IMG/VR virus record: IMGVR_UViG_3300018083_000055
Coordinates: 1 to 43,207 of that record
DNA: 43,207 nucleotides
From: a virus
Strand: one strand, 5' to 3'
Shown here: one piece after another, positions 29,359 to 38,039 of the stretch
How the letters are laid out: every line of letters starts with the position of its first letter
How positions within the stretch are numbered: position 1 is the stretch's first letter
The notes under the pieces: generated by a model
Told to the model about the DNA's origin: nothing
The model's database searches: none
Seen by the model: the letters and a program-made list of their open reading frames with translations, nothing else
Position numbers and translations under genes: made by a program

Positions 29359-30066
29359 TTATTTTATTGGGGGAGAAGTTACCATTACTATTACCTGTTT
29401 GTCTTGTGTCTTTTCAATAACTTGATAATTTCCAAAGTAGGTACAAAGTTTCACAATGTACTTCCCAGGTTCAACATCATTGAAAAAAAACTGCCCTTTA
29501 TAATTACCGGCAAGTTTACCACCAAAGTCATTAATTAACGAAAGGTCACAAGACGCTTCGTAAACCATCAACTTTTTTTTAGCTTTCTTAGAGTACGGAA
29601 TAAGGTAAACGTCTATGTTATTAGACGGGACGGGCTGAACGATCAGACTGTTATCATCTGGTTTTTCAATATCTTCTATCGGTGATCCGGTTTTGTTCAT
29701 TCGTGCTATGTAAGAACTATCCGAAGCTATTCGTTTTCTAAGTCTTGCGTTTTCCCTTTCAAGTTCTGCGATCCTTGTAGTGTAATCTGGTTGACTTGAA
29801 ACAAGAACGTCTTTTGATTGTCTGTAATATATGGTAGGGCTTTTCTCTCCTAAGTTTCTTGCCATCATTGCGTTTTCCTTCTCCAATCTTGCTACTTTGT
29901 TTTCTACACTTTCCGTCATGTCTCCGATTGAATCAACGTTCAAAGAAATACTATCAATCATTAACTGTAAAGAAGAATCAGATTTTGCAATATAAATAGG
30001 CGAAGCGGTTTCCTGATTAGAATTACAAGAGGCGAATAGTAAAACAATTAAAATATTTCTAATCAT
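29359..30066 (-). CDS. Lipoprotein with coiled coils, o-spanin-like
   Basis: The signal 'MIRNILIVLLFASC' ends at a lipobox Cys14. The mature protein has two heptad segments, 'VENKVARLEKENAMMARNL' and 'RIAELERENARLRKRIA'. The last 80 residues form a beta-rich domain including 'NDVEPGKYIVKLCTYFG', typical of surface/adhesin folds. It is coupled by ATGA to an upstream gene with one membrane helix and a coiled coil, so the two resemble an Rz/Rz1 (i/o-spanin) pair. It is larger than usual o-spanins, so a different envelope lipoprotein is possible. Confidence 0.45.
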   Translation of the reverse strand: MIRNILIVLLFASCNSNQETASPIYIAKSDSSLQLMIDSISLNVDSIGDMTESVENKVARLEKENAMMARNLGEKSPTIYYRQSKDVLVSSQPDYTTRIAELERENARLRKRIASDSSYIARMNKTGSPIEDIEKPDDNSLIVQPVPSNNIDVYLIPYSKKAKKKLMVYEASCDLSLINDFGGKLAGNYKGQFFFNDVEPGKYIVKLCTYFGNYQVIEKTQDKQVIVMVTSPPIK

Positions 30067-30344
30067 GGTTTATTATTTATTGCATCCAGTTTCGCTTTTA
30101 ATTCTTTTGTCGATCCGAATAACTCTAACACTTGTGCCCGAAGTTGTGTCATTTCTACCTTATTCGTGTAGTTGTCGGTTTCACACTTAGTTACCTGATC
30201 CTGATACATTTTTTTAGTCTCCTTTGCGTTTATCTTTCCGTCTATGTATAAGTAGCAAACAGCTATCAAACACAGATACGCAATAGCGTGTACAGGATTT
30301 TTAATGAAATCAGGAAACGTCACTGGTAGCTTTACTTCTGGCAT
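30063..30344 (-). CDS. i-spanin-like inner-membrane coiled-coil protein, 93 aa
   Basis: The start at ATG 30344 ('MPEVKLPVTF') is preferred to a GTG 21 bases upstream inside the previous gene. A short N-terminal part precedes one membrane helix (about 19-35, 'HAIAYLCLIAVCYLYIDG'), then a coiled coil ('MTQLRAQVLELFGSTKELKAKLDAI'). That is the Rz-like i-spanin layout. The following gene encodes a lipoprotein with coiled coils. The call is topological. Confidence 0.5.
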   Translation of the reverse strand: MPEVKLPVTFPDFIKNPVHAIAYLCLIAVCYLYIDGKINAKETKKMYQDQVTKCETDNYTNKVEMTQLRAQVLELFGSTKELKAKLDAINNKP

Positions 30345-30345
30345 T

Positions 30346-31143
30346 TTATAATATTTTAACCGCACCTTCTTTTATTTCCAACTCTATTGTTTTTTCATTA
30401 TTGTCGTAATTAGTTTCTTTTACCGCCCTGCATCCTTTGATTGATGGATTAAATTTAATCACTAATTTGTAAAATCCATCATGATTAGGAAATCTAAAAT
30501 AGTTATAGTAAAAGTCCCCTTGTTGTGCCTGAACTGCCCGTTCGTAATAACAGAAGTCAAGATTGTACAGGTAGGCAACGTTAGGAATAGAAGAAGGGAA
30601 GAACTCTTTTTTATAATCTGTGTATAAAAGTTTCCAGCTATTGCCGTTGCCCTTTTCGTAAGTGTCAAACTCAAACAATCCATCGAAGAAATAGTTATTA
30701 AGAGGCGATAAGTAACCCTGATCTTCGGTAAAAACCCAATCATTCCCACAGCCAAAAGGAGCGATATTTTCTATTAAGCATTGCAGTTGAACCCGATTAA
30801 CTACCTGTCCTGAATCCCACCCGTAGCGAATAGTATAAATTTGAGGAGTTACATAGTTTTGCGTTAATCGAATAGGGTTTGCCCTTACATGATATTTTGT
30901 CCAGAAATAAGAATTACTGTCAACTGTGCCATCAGCAAATAAAGTATCTTCTTCGGCGTTTGTTACCAATTGCAAGTCAGGATTTTTATTTACATCACAA
31001 ACCAAATTACACTTTGGCGAAATTGGTTTTGATGTTTGAATTTCTTCGGTTAATTCTTCTTTCACTTCTTTATTGCAGCTAAATAGTAAAGCGACAAAAG
31101 TGCAAATAACTATAGTGATAAAAATGGTTCGTTCAAATTTCAT
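30346..31143 (-). CDS. Secreted lipoprotein, 265 aa
   Basis: With ATG 31143 (ATGA overlap with the previous stop) the signal ends in the lipobox 'ALLFSC'. The mature protein is beta-rich with several Cys ('CNLVC', 'GCGND'). It closes with 'FYKLVIKFNPSIKGCRAVKETNYDNNEKTIELEI', like the 'G.Y.L.i.vn......E.nydNN' ending of CARDB and lysyl-oxidase-like extracellular domains of Bacteroidetes. An envelope lipoprotein inside the tail/lysis block is unexpected. Role unknown; receptor masking or exclusion is possible. Confidence 0.55.
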   Translation of the reverse strand: MKFERTIFITIVICTFVALLFSCNKEVKEELTEEIQTSKPISPKCNLVCDVNKNPDLQLVTNAEEDTLFADGTVDSNSYFWTKYHVRANPIRLTQNYVTPQIYTIRYGWDSGQVVNRVQLQCLIENIAPFGCGNDWVFTEDQGYLSPLNNYFFDGLFEFDTYEKGNGNSWKLLYTDYKKEFFPSSIPNVAYLYNLDFCYYERAVQAQQGDFYYNYFRFPNHDGFYKLVIKFNPSIKGCRAVKETNYDNNEKTIELEIKEGAVKIL

Positions 31144-31553
31144 TGTACTACGTTTGAATATGTCGTTATCCAATCTGCACCAACTACCCCATTGACCGGA
31201 GCCGTACTTCCTGTTACTACTACCGCCTGATAATATAATCCTGATCCGTTAGCGGTAAAAGTTGTTATCGGATTAAGGTAAAACGATTGAGCCGCAACCG
31301 GAATAACATTACCAGAAACACTTAATGAATCACCCCACCTAAAAAACATCCAAACCACATCCGTTGCGCCGCCGTAGTCAATCGTAAAAGACCCGTTTGA
31401 ATTATGCGTTAATGTAACGGTTGATAATACAGCCTCCGCAACTGCATTATGACCCCTCCCTCTTTTTGTTTCAGTCGCAGATTGTTGTTCTGCTTGCTTC
31501 GTGCAGCTAATTAACGTAATCGCTAAAACTGCAATGACTATTATTTTTTTCAT
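31140..31553 (-). CDS. Secreted lipoprotein, 137 aa
   Basis: The signal peptide 'MKKIIVIAVLAITLISC' ends at a lipobox Cys17. The mature part is Ser/Thr/Gly-rich and beta-like ('TLTHNSNGSFTIDYGGATDVVWMFFRWGD'). No family recognised. The tight order with the exported proteins on either side suggests a common envelope function. Confidence 0.55.
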   Translation of the reverse strand: MKKIIVIAVLAITLISCTKQAEQQSATETKRGRGHNAVAEAVLSTVTLTHNSNGSFTIDYGGATDVVWMFFRWGDSLSVSGNVIPVAAQSFYLNPITTFTANGSGLYYQAVVVTGSTAPVNGVVGADWITTYSNVVQ

Positions 31554-31554
31554 A

Positions 31555-31986
31555 TTATTCTATGCCGTCCCTTCCGGCGTTTCTACGATTTATAAAAGTC
31601 GCTAACCTTGCTGCATCTGCCGTAGCAATAAAAGAAGCCAACGGTGTATAGGCTCTTAACTTAGTATCTATACCTGTCCCCATGTTTTCCCTCGCTGTTG
31701 TGTTAGTCCAATATTCGCTAAAAGCAAACATTGCAAACCTTCCGGGTAAAGAATCGTAAGTAACATTTGTCGAAAAGCCTGATGCGTTAGCATCGTCCAA
31801 AGCCTTTACTAATTTCTTGTACCGTTTTTTATTTAAAGAATCTAATCCTTGTGGATTTATTCCACCTACTATCCATGACCATTCTTCGTACTTAAAAGTT
31901 AGATTACGAACATAAACAGTATCTATTTGAGCGTAGATGATCGCTGAAATAAAAAGTCCTGTTATTAATGTGATTGTTTTTTTCAT
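31555..31986 (-). CDS. Secreted protein with Sec signal peptide, 143 aa
   Basis: A signal peptide 'MKKTITLITGLFISAIIYAQ' has a cleavage site before the Gln, typical of Bacteroidetes. The mature domain has 'TFKYEEWSWIVGGINPQGLDSL', 'RYKKLVKALDDANASG' and 'ATADAARLATFINRRNAGRD'. No family named. Not a virion protein by sequence alone. Confidence 0.55.
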   Translation of the reverse strand: MKKTITLITGLFISAIIYAQIDTVYVRNLTFKYEEWSWIVGGINPQGLDSLNKKRYKKLVKALDDANASGFSTNVTYDSLPGRFAMFAFSEYWTNTTARENMGTGIDTKLRAYTPLASFIATADAARLATFINRRNAGRDGIE

Positions 31987-31992
31987 ATATTT

Positions 31993-32688
31993 TTAATTTA
32001 CTATTACTGCCCTTCTTCCCGATGTTCTTACTTCAATTGCAATACCGCCCCAATTACTTGACGTAGCCGTAACTGTTGGCGTATTATCGGTTGTATTAAC
32101 TCTATACATTAAATAACCTCCAGTATCAGGAGTCGCATAACCCCCGTCAGATTCTGTCCATCCGCTTTCGGGTGTCCCTGTAAAAGGGTTTCTTTCATTT
32201 ATAAATGACGATATAACAGAATTTCTCCCGCCTAAAGCGGAAAGCGTTAATGATGGGTCTGCCCCATTAGCTGAAGATGTAGTTGATTGAACCACCCCGT
32301 CTGCCCCATTCGTTCCGGTTGTAATAACATTTGTAACTTCTACAAGAAAGTGGAACATTCCATCTTGAACACCTGTAATATTAAAATCAGTTTGATTTGT
32401 ATTATTAGAACCGGGGGCAAATCGGAAAGCATATATCCGCCTATTTGTAGAATTATTAAGCGTAGTAGCTACCTGTGTCCATGTTTGCCCTGTTCCGGTA
32501 AGTGTTATAGTAGCCGGAGATCCCCCCGCATTAGATACGCCTACAAACCAAATATAAAGCCTCCCAGTAACAAACGACTGTCCAGCAACAACGCCTATCC
32601 CTACGGTTTGAAAATCGGAAGCCATGACGTTAAATGATGCTTGCCCATAACTAAAAATAGGAAACAATAAGAATAATAATTTTTTCAT
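31993..32688 (-). CDS. Exported beta-rich protein, tail-fibre accessory candidate, 231 aa
   Basis: A signal peptide of about 15 residues ('MKKLLFLLFPIFSYGQ') precedes a Ser/Thr/Gly-rich beta protein with 'TLTGTGQTWTQVATTLNN', 'RRIYAFRFAPGSNN' and 'NWGGIAIEVRTS'. This pattern is common in virion-associated carbohydrate-binding or fibre-like proteins. It follows the fibre gene with a TAATG overlap. Whether the signal is cleaved cannot be seen. Confidence 0.55.
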   Translation of the reverse strand: MKKLLFLLFPIFSYGQASFNVMASDFQTVGIGVVAGQSFVTGRLYIWFVGVSNAGGSPATITLTGTGQTWTQVATTLNNSTNRRIYAFRFAPGSNNTNQTDFNITGVQDGMFHFLVEVTNVITTGTNGADGVVQSTTSSANGADPSLTLSALGGRNSVISSFINERNPFTGTPESGWTESDGGYATPDTGGYLMYRVNTTDNTPTVTATSSNWGGIAIEVRTSGRRAVIVN

Positions 32689-35036
32689 TAGTCCTCCGTA
32701 TAATTTATTGTTACTTCAATTTGTGTTACCGTTCCGCTTTGTGCTGTGCTTATAAACCAAATAAATGAACCCGCAGGAATTGTAGCATCATTAAATCCTG
32801 AATTAAGCGTTTGCCCTGTTGTTGTGTTTGTGATCGCTGTACCTGAACTAAAAACATTTGTTCCACTTGTTCTGTCTGTTCCGAAAGCAATGTTTATAGT
32901 AACCGAAGGCGAACCAGAACCAAGTACAACCGCTTTAATACTTGACACAGTTATAGCAACTTGTGTTTGCCACATTCCGAAACTTTCAGCAGCACCGGGA
33001 GTTTCTAAAGTCATACCCTTTGACTTTGTACTTTGTTGATCTAGTTGATACCTTGTGCCACTATTTGCAAAACTTACATATAAATGCGTTCCATCGTTCT
33101 CTATTGCCCCCGCTTCTGTTGTTGAAAGAAGTGTTCCTGAATTTATTTTTAATGGAGCTGTATTAGCTGTTGCCGTTCCCCCCGGTAGATGAAGCCTTGC
33201 AGTTGGTGTTATCGTGCCAATAGCCATACTACCAGTATTTGTCAATGTCATTACATTACCACCCTGTGCGCTGCTATAAACCTGATAATTAGTACCAGAG
33301 TTATAAGCTAAGAAATAATCAGAACCGTTTTTTAATGATACCCCTACATTCCCCGTTCCGCTAATCGCTAAACCATTTCCACCCGGTAAATAAGTTGCCG
33401 GTGAAGTAGTTCCTATTCCAACTATTCCAGAACTCGAAGCCTGAATATTAAAAATATCCCCCGTTCCACCGGATGAAGAAACGTTTAATAAATTAGCCGA
33501 TTGAGAGCCTTGCGCTTTAATATTTAAAGGAATATCCGTTGTCGCTGCTGCTGTTATTAAAACATTCGTTCCACTTGTAGCGTAATCAACAGGAGAGAAA
33601 TCGTCTAAAGTCGTAGAACCTACATAGTAAGCCGGTTTTCCTGTTGTGCCGGAGTTTATCGTTCCTGCGCCACCCCCTCCTGATTTTCTGTAAACCCTAC
33701 CCGTTAAAGTATCTTGGGCAAGATTCACAACCTCCGCCCCTGAATTATAAGTAAGGTTATTTATATTCAAAGGAATTGAAGTTGACAAAGGATCTATCGT
33801 TATTCCAGTAGTCGAAGGAATGTGGCTTAACCAATTACTTCCTGCTATATTTTTTAATTGTGTATTTGTGCCTTTAACCACAAAAGAAGCGATACTGTCA
33901 AAGTCAAAATAAAACTGATTCTTACCATTGAAGTATCTGTTTTGAGAAGCTACAAAATCTTCGCCTACTACTGCAAATCTATTAGCCTGTGATGTTGTTT
34001 GACTAATACCTGTTTGAAGTTGAACCCAATCTAAATAATAACCACTTGAATTACTACCATTACTTCCAAATATTATTTGGTCAAAAGTATTCGCTGTAAA
34101 TGTTATATCAGAAAGAGGGATTGTTATTTGTTGATAATTACCGCTAGTCCTATCGAATCCATAAGTTAAATGAGTAATCAAAAATGGTTGGCTAACATAA
34201 GATCCGTTATTCGCAAACAGTATTCCTAGTTTTACGTTTTGAGCAAAAGCCGCTTTTAGTTTAATATAGAATCTTAATACCTTATAATCAGAAGTTGTGT
34301 AATCTGAAGTAGAAGTAAATTTAATTAAGCTGGCACTCGTAATAGCCCCAACACTTGCCGCCTTCGTAAAGTGATAAGGAGAAGTAAAATTATCAAAGTC
34401 AACTGTTACAGAAGTTGTACTGCCAACCCATTCAACATTCTGATCATAAATAACCAAAGTGTCTATCCCGCCCCCAGGAGTAGTTGCTAAAGATGGAACT
34501 TGTATTGCCGTTAAACGAATAGAATTAACCGGCAAATTTGGTTCAGCAGGAGTGGCGGCAGCATCACCACTTAACTTATGAACACCAGAAGAATCTAAAT
34601 AAATTAAATCTATTCTATTCAATGTTGCATGAGCTGCGTCTAAGGTTACATTCGTTATTGCAGAAGAATAAAAAGCCCCATTAATATAATATGTAGCTGC
34701 TGATACGTTAAAAACCAATAACGAATCCCATGTAACTATCCCACCATGAATCAATTTTGTATCAGTATTTAATGACCCCGCATTTCTCCATTTTCCGTCT
34801 GAGTAAAAGAAAAAAACATGATTGCAAGTATCAATAGCTATTGCGCCATCCTGAATACTACCACCGCCTCTTACACCCGAAGGCGTACCACAATATCGTG
34901 GAATGTGATTTGTAGAATCAACCATGAAAGAACCCTGAATCCTTTCTCTCACATTTCTTGATTGATAACCGGGAGGGTTTTGCCCGAAAGCATTTATCCC
35001 TATTAAAACCAGTATTGCAAAAAGTATTTTTTTCAT
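32688..35036 (-). CDS. Tail fibre/receptor-binding protein with signal peptide, 782 aa
   Basis: The N-terminus 'MKKILFAILVLIGINAFGQ' is a clear Sec signal with a Gln cleavage site. A 'VRERIQGSFMVDSTNHIPRY' region follows, then a lectin-like beta domain (about 200-340), and near the C-terminus the fibre motifs 'GIGTTSPATYLPGG', 'PTARLHLPGGTATANTAPLKI' and 'GAIENDGTHLYVSFANSGTRYQLD', widely found in phage fibres. It should bind the host surface. The signal peptide is odd for a virion protein assembled in the cytoplasm. ATGA-coupled to the next gene. Confidence 0.75.
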   Translation of the reverse strand: MKKILFAILVLIGINAFGQNPPGYQSRNVRERIQGSFMVDSTNHIPRYCGTPSGVRGGGSIQDGAIAIDTCNHVFFFYSDGKWRNAGSLNTDTKLIHGGIVTWDSLLVFNVSAATYYINGAFYSSAITNVTLDAAHATLNRIDLIYLDSSGVHKLSGDAAATPAEPNLPVNSIRLTAIQVPSLATTPGGGIDTLVIYDQNVEWVGSTTSVTVDFDNFTSPYHFTKAASVGAITSASLIKFTSTSDYTTSDYKVLRFYIKLKAAFAQNVKLGILFANNGSYVSQPFLITHLTYGFDRTSGNYQQITIPLSDITFTANTFDQIIFGSNGSNSSGYYLDWVQLQTGISQTTSQANRFAVVGEDFVASQNRYFNGKNQFYFDFDSIASFVVKGTNTQLKNIAGSNWLSHIPSTTGITIDPLSTSIPLNINNLTYNSGAEVVNLAQDTLTGRVYRKSGGGGAGTINSGTTGKPAYYVGSTTLDDFSPVDYATSGTNVLITAAATTDIPLNIKAQGSQSANLLNVSSSGGTGDIFNIQASSSGIVGIGTTSPATYLPGGNGLAISGTGNVGVSLKNGSDYFLAYNSGTNYQVYSSAQGGNVMTLTNTGSMAIGTITPTARLHLPGGTATANTAPLKINSGTLLSTTEAGAIENDGTHLYVSFANSGTRYQLDQQSTKSKGMTLETPGAAESFGMWQTQVAITVSSIKAVVLGSGSPSVTINIAFGTDRTSGTNVFSSGTAITNTTTGQTLNSGFNDATIPAGSFIWFISTAQSGTVTQIEVTINYTED

Positions 35037-35272
35037 AATGTATAAATTATATGAATTGTTTCTCCCCCCGCCGCAAATGGATAAGCCGGCCCGAAGGCTA
35101 TTCTTTTTGTCGGTGAAATATAAGTCCAGTTATTTCCGTTAAGCGTATTGACTAAAACCAACCCAGCGTAATCTTCCTGCTCTCCTTGTCTTGATACTTT
35201 AATTATCTGCGACAAATTAAGACCAGAGTTAACCGTATTACTTCCAGCCGAACCCGTAACCGTTTTACTCAT
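35033..35272 (-). CDS. Small tail-tip-region protein, 79 aa
   Basis: The start at ATG 35272 (TAATG overlap) gives a 79-residue protein starting MSKTVTGSAGSNTVNSGLNL. The upstream start reads through the previous gene. It is beta-rich ('YAGLVLVNTLNGNNWTYISPTKRIAFGPAYPF') and resembles short proteins between distal tail and fibre genes. Function unknown. Confidence 0.55.
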   Translation of the reverse strand: MSKTVTGSAGSNTVNSGLNLSQIIKVSRQGEQEDYAGLVLVNTLNGNNWTYISPTKRIAFGPAYPFAAGGETIHIIYTL

Positions 35273-35949
35273 TAAAATTTCCATATTACAAACATTCTTT
35301 GTCCGTCCATAGTTGTTCCTGCGTCCGGTGTGATCGTTCCTGTTACACCGTCGAAAGTATAAGGTAAACCCATGCTTAATTGCTCCGTTCCCTCTCTGCA
35401 AACTTCAATTATATTTCCCGCTACAAGTCCTATCCATGCAGGGTCTGTTATTACCCCGCCCGCAACCGTATAAGAATCGGAAGTTATATCCGTTGTTTCT
35501 ACATCAGGCGGATCAGTTAAAACAGTCTGCGTAAATTCTCCGTTCCCTTTCCAGTCTGTATTCCACTTTGCTAAAGAACCTACGTCTTTTGTAAAATCAG
35601 TATGAGGCACTAAAACAGAGCCGGTAAAAACATTTGCATAACCTCCGTCATCCGTCCATGTGATCGTTATATCATAACCGTTATCTCTTACCGCCTCTGT
35701 GATCGTTTCCATTGCGAAATTTCTAATTGCGCTATCATCTTTTAAAAACATAACACCCCTTAGACTAAGCCCCCATTCTGTCATTCCCACCGGGGAAAAT
35801 GTTTTATATCTTCCTGTTACCGGAGTGCTTGTTTCTTTTATTTCTGTATCTACGTTTAACTGCATAGATTGGGCGCAAAGCCAAATACGATACTGACCAG
35901 ATTTAACAGCTTTTACAATAACGTTTTTTGATTGTACAGGGTATGCCAT
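35272..35949 (-). CDS. Tail-tube-fold distal tail protein, 225 aa
   Basis: The N-terminal 150 residues resemble phage tail-tube proteins: 'YRIWLCAQSMQLNVDTEIKET', 'GMTEWGLSLRGVMFLKDD', 'ITITWTDDGGYANVFTGSVLVPHT', 'GSLAKWNTDWKGNGEFTQT'. The order of these strands matches the tube protein at 41775-42200. It is therefore likely a second tube-fold protein for the tail tip or a distal ring; the rest (about 150-225) is an additional small domain. Coupled to both neighbours. Confidence 0.65.
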   Translation of the reverse strand: MAYPVQSKNVIVKAVKSGQYRIWLCAQSMQLNVDTEIKETSTPVTGRYKTFSPVGMTEWGLSLRGVMFLKDDSAIRNFAMETITEAVRDNGYDITITWTDDGGYANVFTGSVLVPHTDFTKDVGSLAKWNTDWKGNGEFTQTVLTDPPDVETTDITSDSYTVAGGVITDPAWIGLVAGNIIEVCREGTEQLSMGLPYTFDGVTGTITPDAGTTMDGQRMFVIWKF

Positions 35950-38039
35950 TATTCCAGATATTTAAATTCAAAATTCTCTCCGTTACTATTTCCCCCTTGT
36001 CTCACATTTGCCGAATCGTTTATTTCTGCTATCGTCGCTTGCCAGGTACAGTCATGCCAGTTCTGTCTCATGCTTAAAATTAAGAAACTCATTCTATTTA
36101 CCGGGTCTGATTGTGCCATCATGGATAGTTTGTGGATAGTTGCCATGTACCCGTTGGCAGAATCAAGTCCGTAGAAATATGAGTTAATGATCCATGTCTC
36201 TAATCTGTTCTGGTTCCACATTGCGTTACATTGCCAATGAAGAAAAGCATACCCGAAATCTAAAAGGTCAGGTATTGCGTATTGCTCCATTGCAAAATCA
36301 ACCCATTGAGAAGTTAAAAGGTAATCAGGTGAATCGAAATAAAACATTGCGCCTTTATACATCTTACAAGGGGCATCGAATAAATAAAATCGTTCTTCGA
36401 ATTTCTTTGCATAGTTCAAATCTGAAGACATTTTAAATTGTTCGCCCGTTAATTCATGGTAAGTACCCCCAACTAAAGGGATATAATCAAAACTAAGATT
36501 TGTAAAATGTGTTTCAAATTGATCTGATTTTTTTGTCTGATGCAAGCAAACCGTTAAGTAACCAACCTTAGGAATAGAAGGAAGATATTCAAAAGTCTGA
36601 CCAACGCTATTCCATGTTGTATCGTCTTCCGTCCCGTCATGAAATCTTTTGAAATATTTATTATTAGTTGACCATGTAGAATTTGAAGCAACCCATGAAG
36701 AAAAAGAAGTTACTTCATCTTGTGGGTCTAATGTATAATAAGTTAAATCATCTGCGTAAAGTCTTATTTGTGCTACGTTATAATTTCCACTTACAGAAGC
36801 CGTTTCAACTTGCCCGTCATGCCTAACGTCAACCGAAAAAGAAAATTTATCACCAGCACAAACATAAATGGGCTCTGACTCTATATAATACTGTAAGTTA
36901 GTTGGCTGTACTGGGAAACAAGCAAATCTTTCTGTTTCATACCCTGCTGAATTATATAAAACTCTTATAAAAGCATCTCCATCGTTGGCAACATTTGGCG
37001 GCCCCTTATATTGTGTCCAATTTGAAATATCAAATTCTGTTAACGTAGGATCGGCATCAGCCCTTTCTACTCCTCTTAAAAAGGCGAAGTTTGCCGGTAT
37101 CTCTTGGGGTAATTCTAAATCATGGGTGATCGCTGTTGACTTAAAAGGACGCTGTATTCTCTGCATCGTCTGACCATCAATAAAAATAGTTTCAGTTTCT
37201 AACTCTTTATCTAACGTTGCGCCTAAAGTCCTACTTATATAATTTCCCCCTAAGCCATAATTATGAATAACAAAAGCTGAATTTTTATACTCATCTATTC
37301 TTAAAATGTACCAATAATTATTATATTGAGAAACTCTACACATTAACGAAACAAGTATCTTGGTTAAAACAGTATAACAATCTTCTAATTCATCTGGATT
37401 TTTTTCAAACGTTCTTATATCAATATAAGTTTGATTCAAAGGGCAATTATCCACCGTAGAATGATGATTGAACTCAAAGAGATTCATTGCTACTTTCATT
37501 CCGTCATAAATAGCTGCACCCTCACCCGGATACGGGCCTTCTGTTTTTCTTAAACACCAACTTATTACCTCTATAATTCTATATTTCCCCTCCGGTCTAT
37601 TACCGTCGAAATCCGATAACTCAATATCTTTAAGAACCCCGAAATTATCCGTAGCGGTTAAAACAACCTCCTGACCTGCTGGTAAAAAAGCCTGTTGGTT
37701 ATCGTCCATAATCAACCAACCGTTAAAAATTATATCCGTTGTGTTTATAGTAACCCGAACAAAAAATCTATAATCAACACCACTTGAAAAAGTTGCAAAG
37801 TTTACCGTCTCTGTACTTTTGAATCTTATCGTTGCTCTTAATCCTAATATCGGATTATATTTATTTTCCTGTACGTTAAAAGTCTCTAACTCTAATCCCG
37901 GAGCGTATTCAGTAAGGTCTATTGTTTCTGTGGTATTACTTCCTGTATAGTCATAGTCTCCCCTATCGGTTATCCGTATTAAAACCGCATCGTTTTGACG
38001 ATTAACAAAATTAATATCGTAAAATATTATATTACCCAA
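35949..38039 (-). CDS. Distal tail/baseplate-like protein, 696 aa
   Basis: The N-terminal part ('FYDINFVNRQNDAVLIRITDRG', 'LTEYAPGLELETFNVQENKYNPILGLRATIRFKS', 'FFVRVTINTTDIIFNGWLIMDDNQ') has the beta-rich style of Dit/Tal-like proteins of Bacteroidetes siphophages, and the protein follows the tape measure directly. Residues 300-650 are beta-rich and may bind carbohydrate. The exact component (Dit, Tal or receptor binding) cannot be resolved from sequence alone. Confidence 0.65.
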   Translation of the reverse strand: MGNIIFYDINFVNRQNDAVLIRITDRGDYDYTGSNTTETIDLTEYAPGLELETFNVQENKYNPILGLRATIRFKSTETVNFATFSSGVDYRFFVRVTINTTDIIFNGWLIMDDNQQAFLPAGQEVVLTATDNFGVLKDIELSDFDGNRPEGKYRIIEVISWCLRKTEGPYPGEGAAIYDGMKVAMNLFEFNHHSTVDNCPLNQTYIDIRTFEKNPDELEDCYTVLTKILVSLMCRVSQYNNYWYILRIDEYKNSAFVIHNYGLGGNYISRTLGATLDKELETETIFIDGQTMQRIQRPFKSTAITHDLELPQEIPANFAFLRGVERADADPTLTEFDISNWTQYKGPPNVANDGDAFIRVLYNSAGYETERFACFPVQPTNLQYYIESEPIYVCAGDKFSFSVDVRHDGQVETASVSGNYNVAQIRLYADDLTYYTLDPQDEVTSFSSWVASNSTWSTNNKYFKRFHDGTEDDTTWNSVGQTFEYLPSIPKVGYLTVCLHQTKKSDQFETHFTNLSFDYIPLVGGTYHELTGEQFKMSSDLNYAKKFEERFYLFDAPCKMYKGAMFYFDSPDYLLTSQWVDFAMEQYAIPDLLDFGYAFLHWQCNAMWNQNRLETWIINSYFYGLDSANGYMATIHKLSMMAQSDPVNRMSFLILSMRQNWHDCTWQATIAEINDSANVRQGGNSNGENFEFKYLE

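Noticed and set aside
32688-35036. Diversity-generating retroelement at the fibre gene
   Set aside because: No reverse transcriptase gene and no template/variable repeat pair were seen near the fibre.
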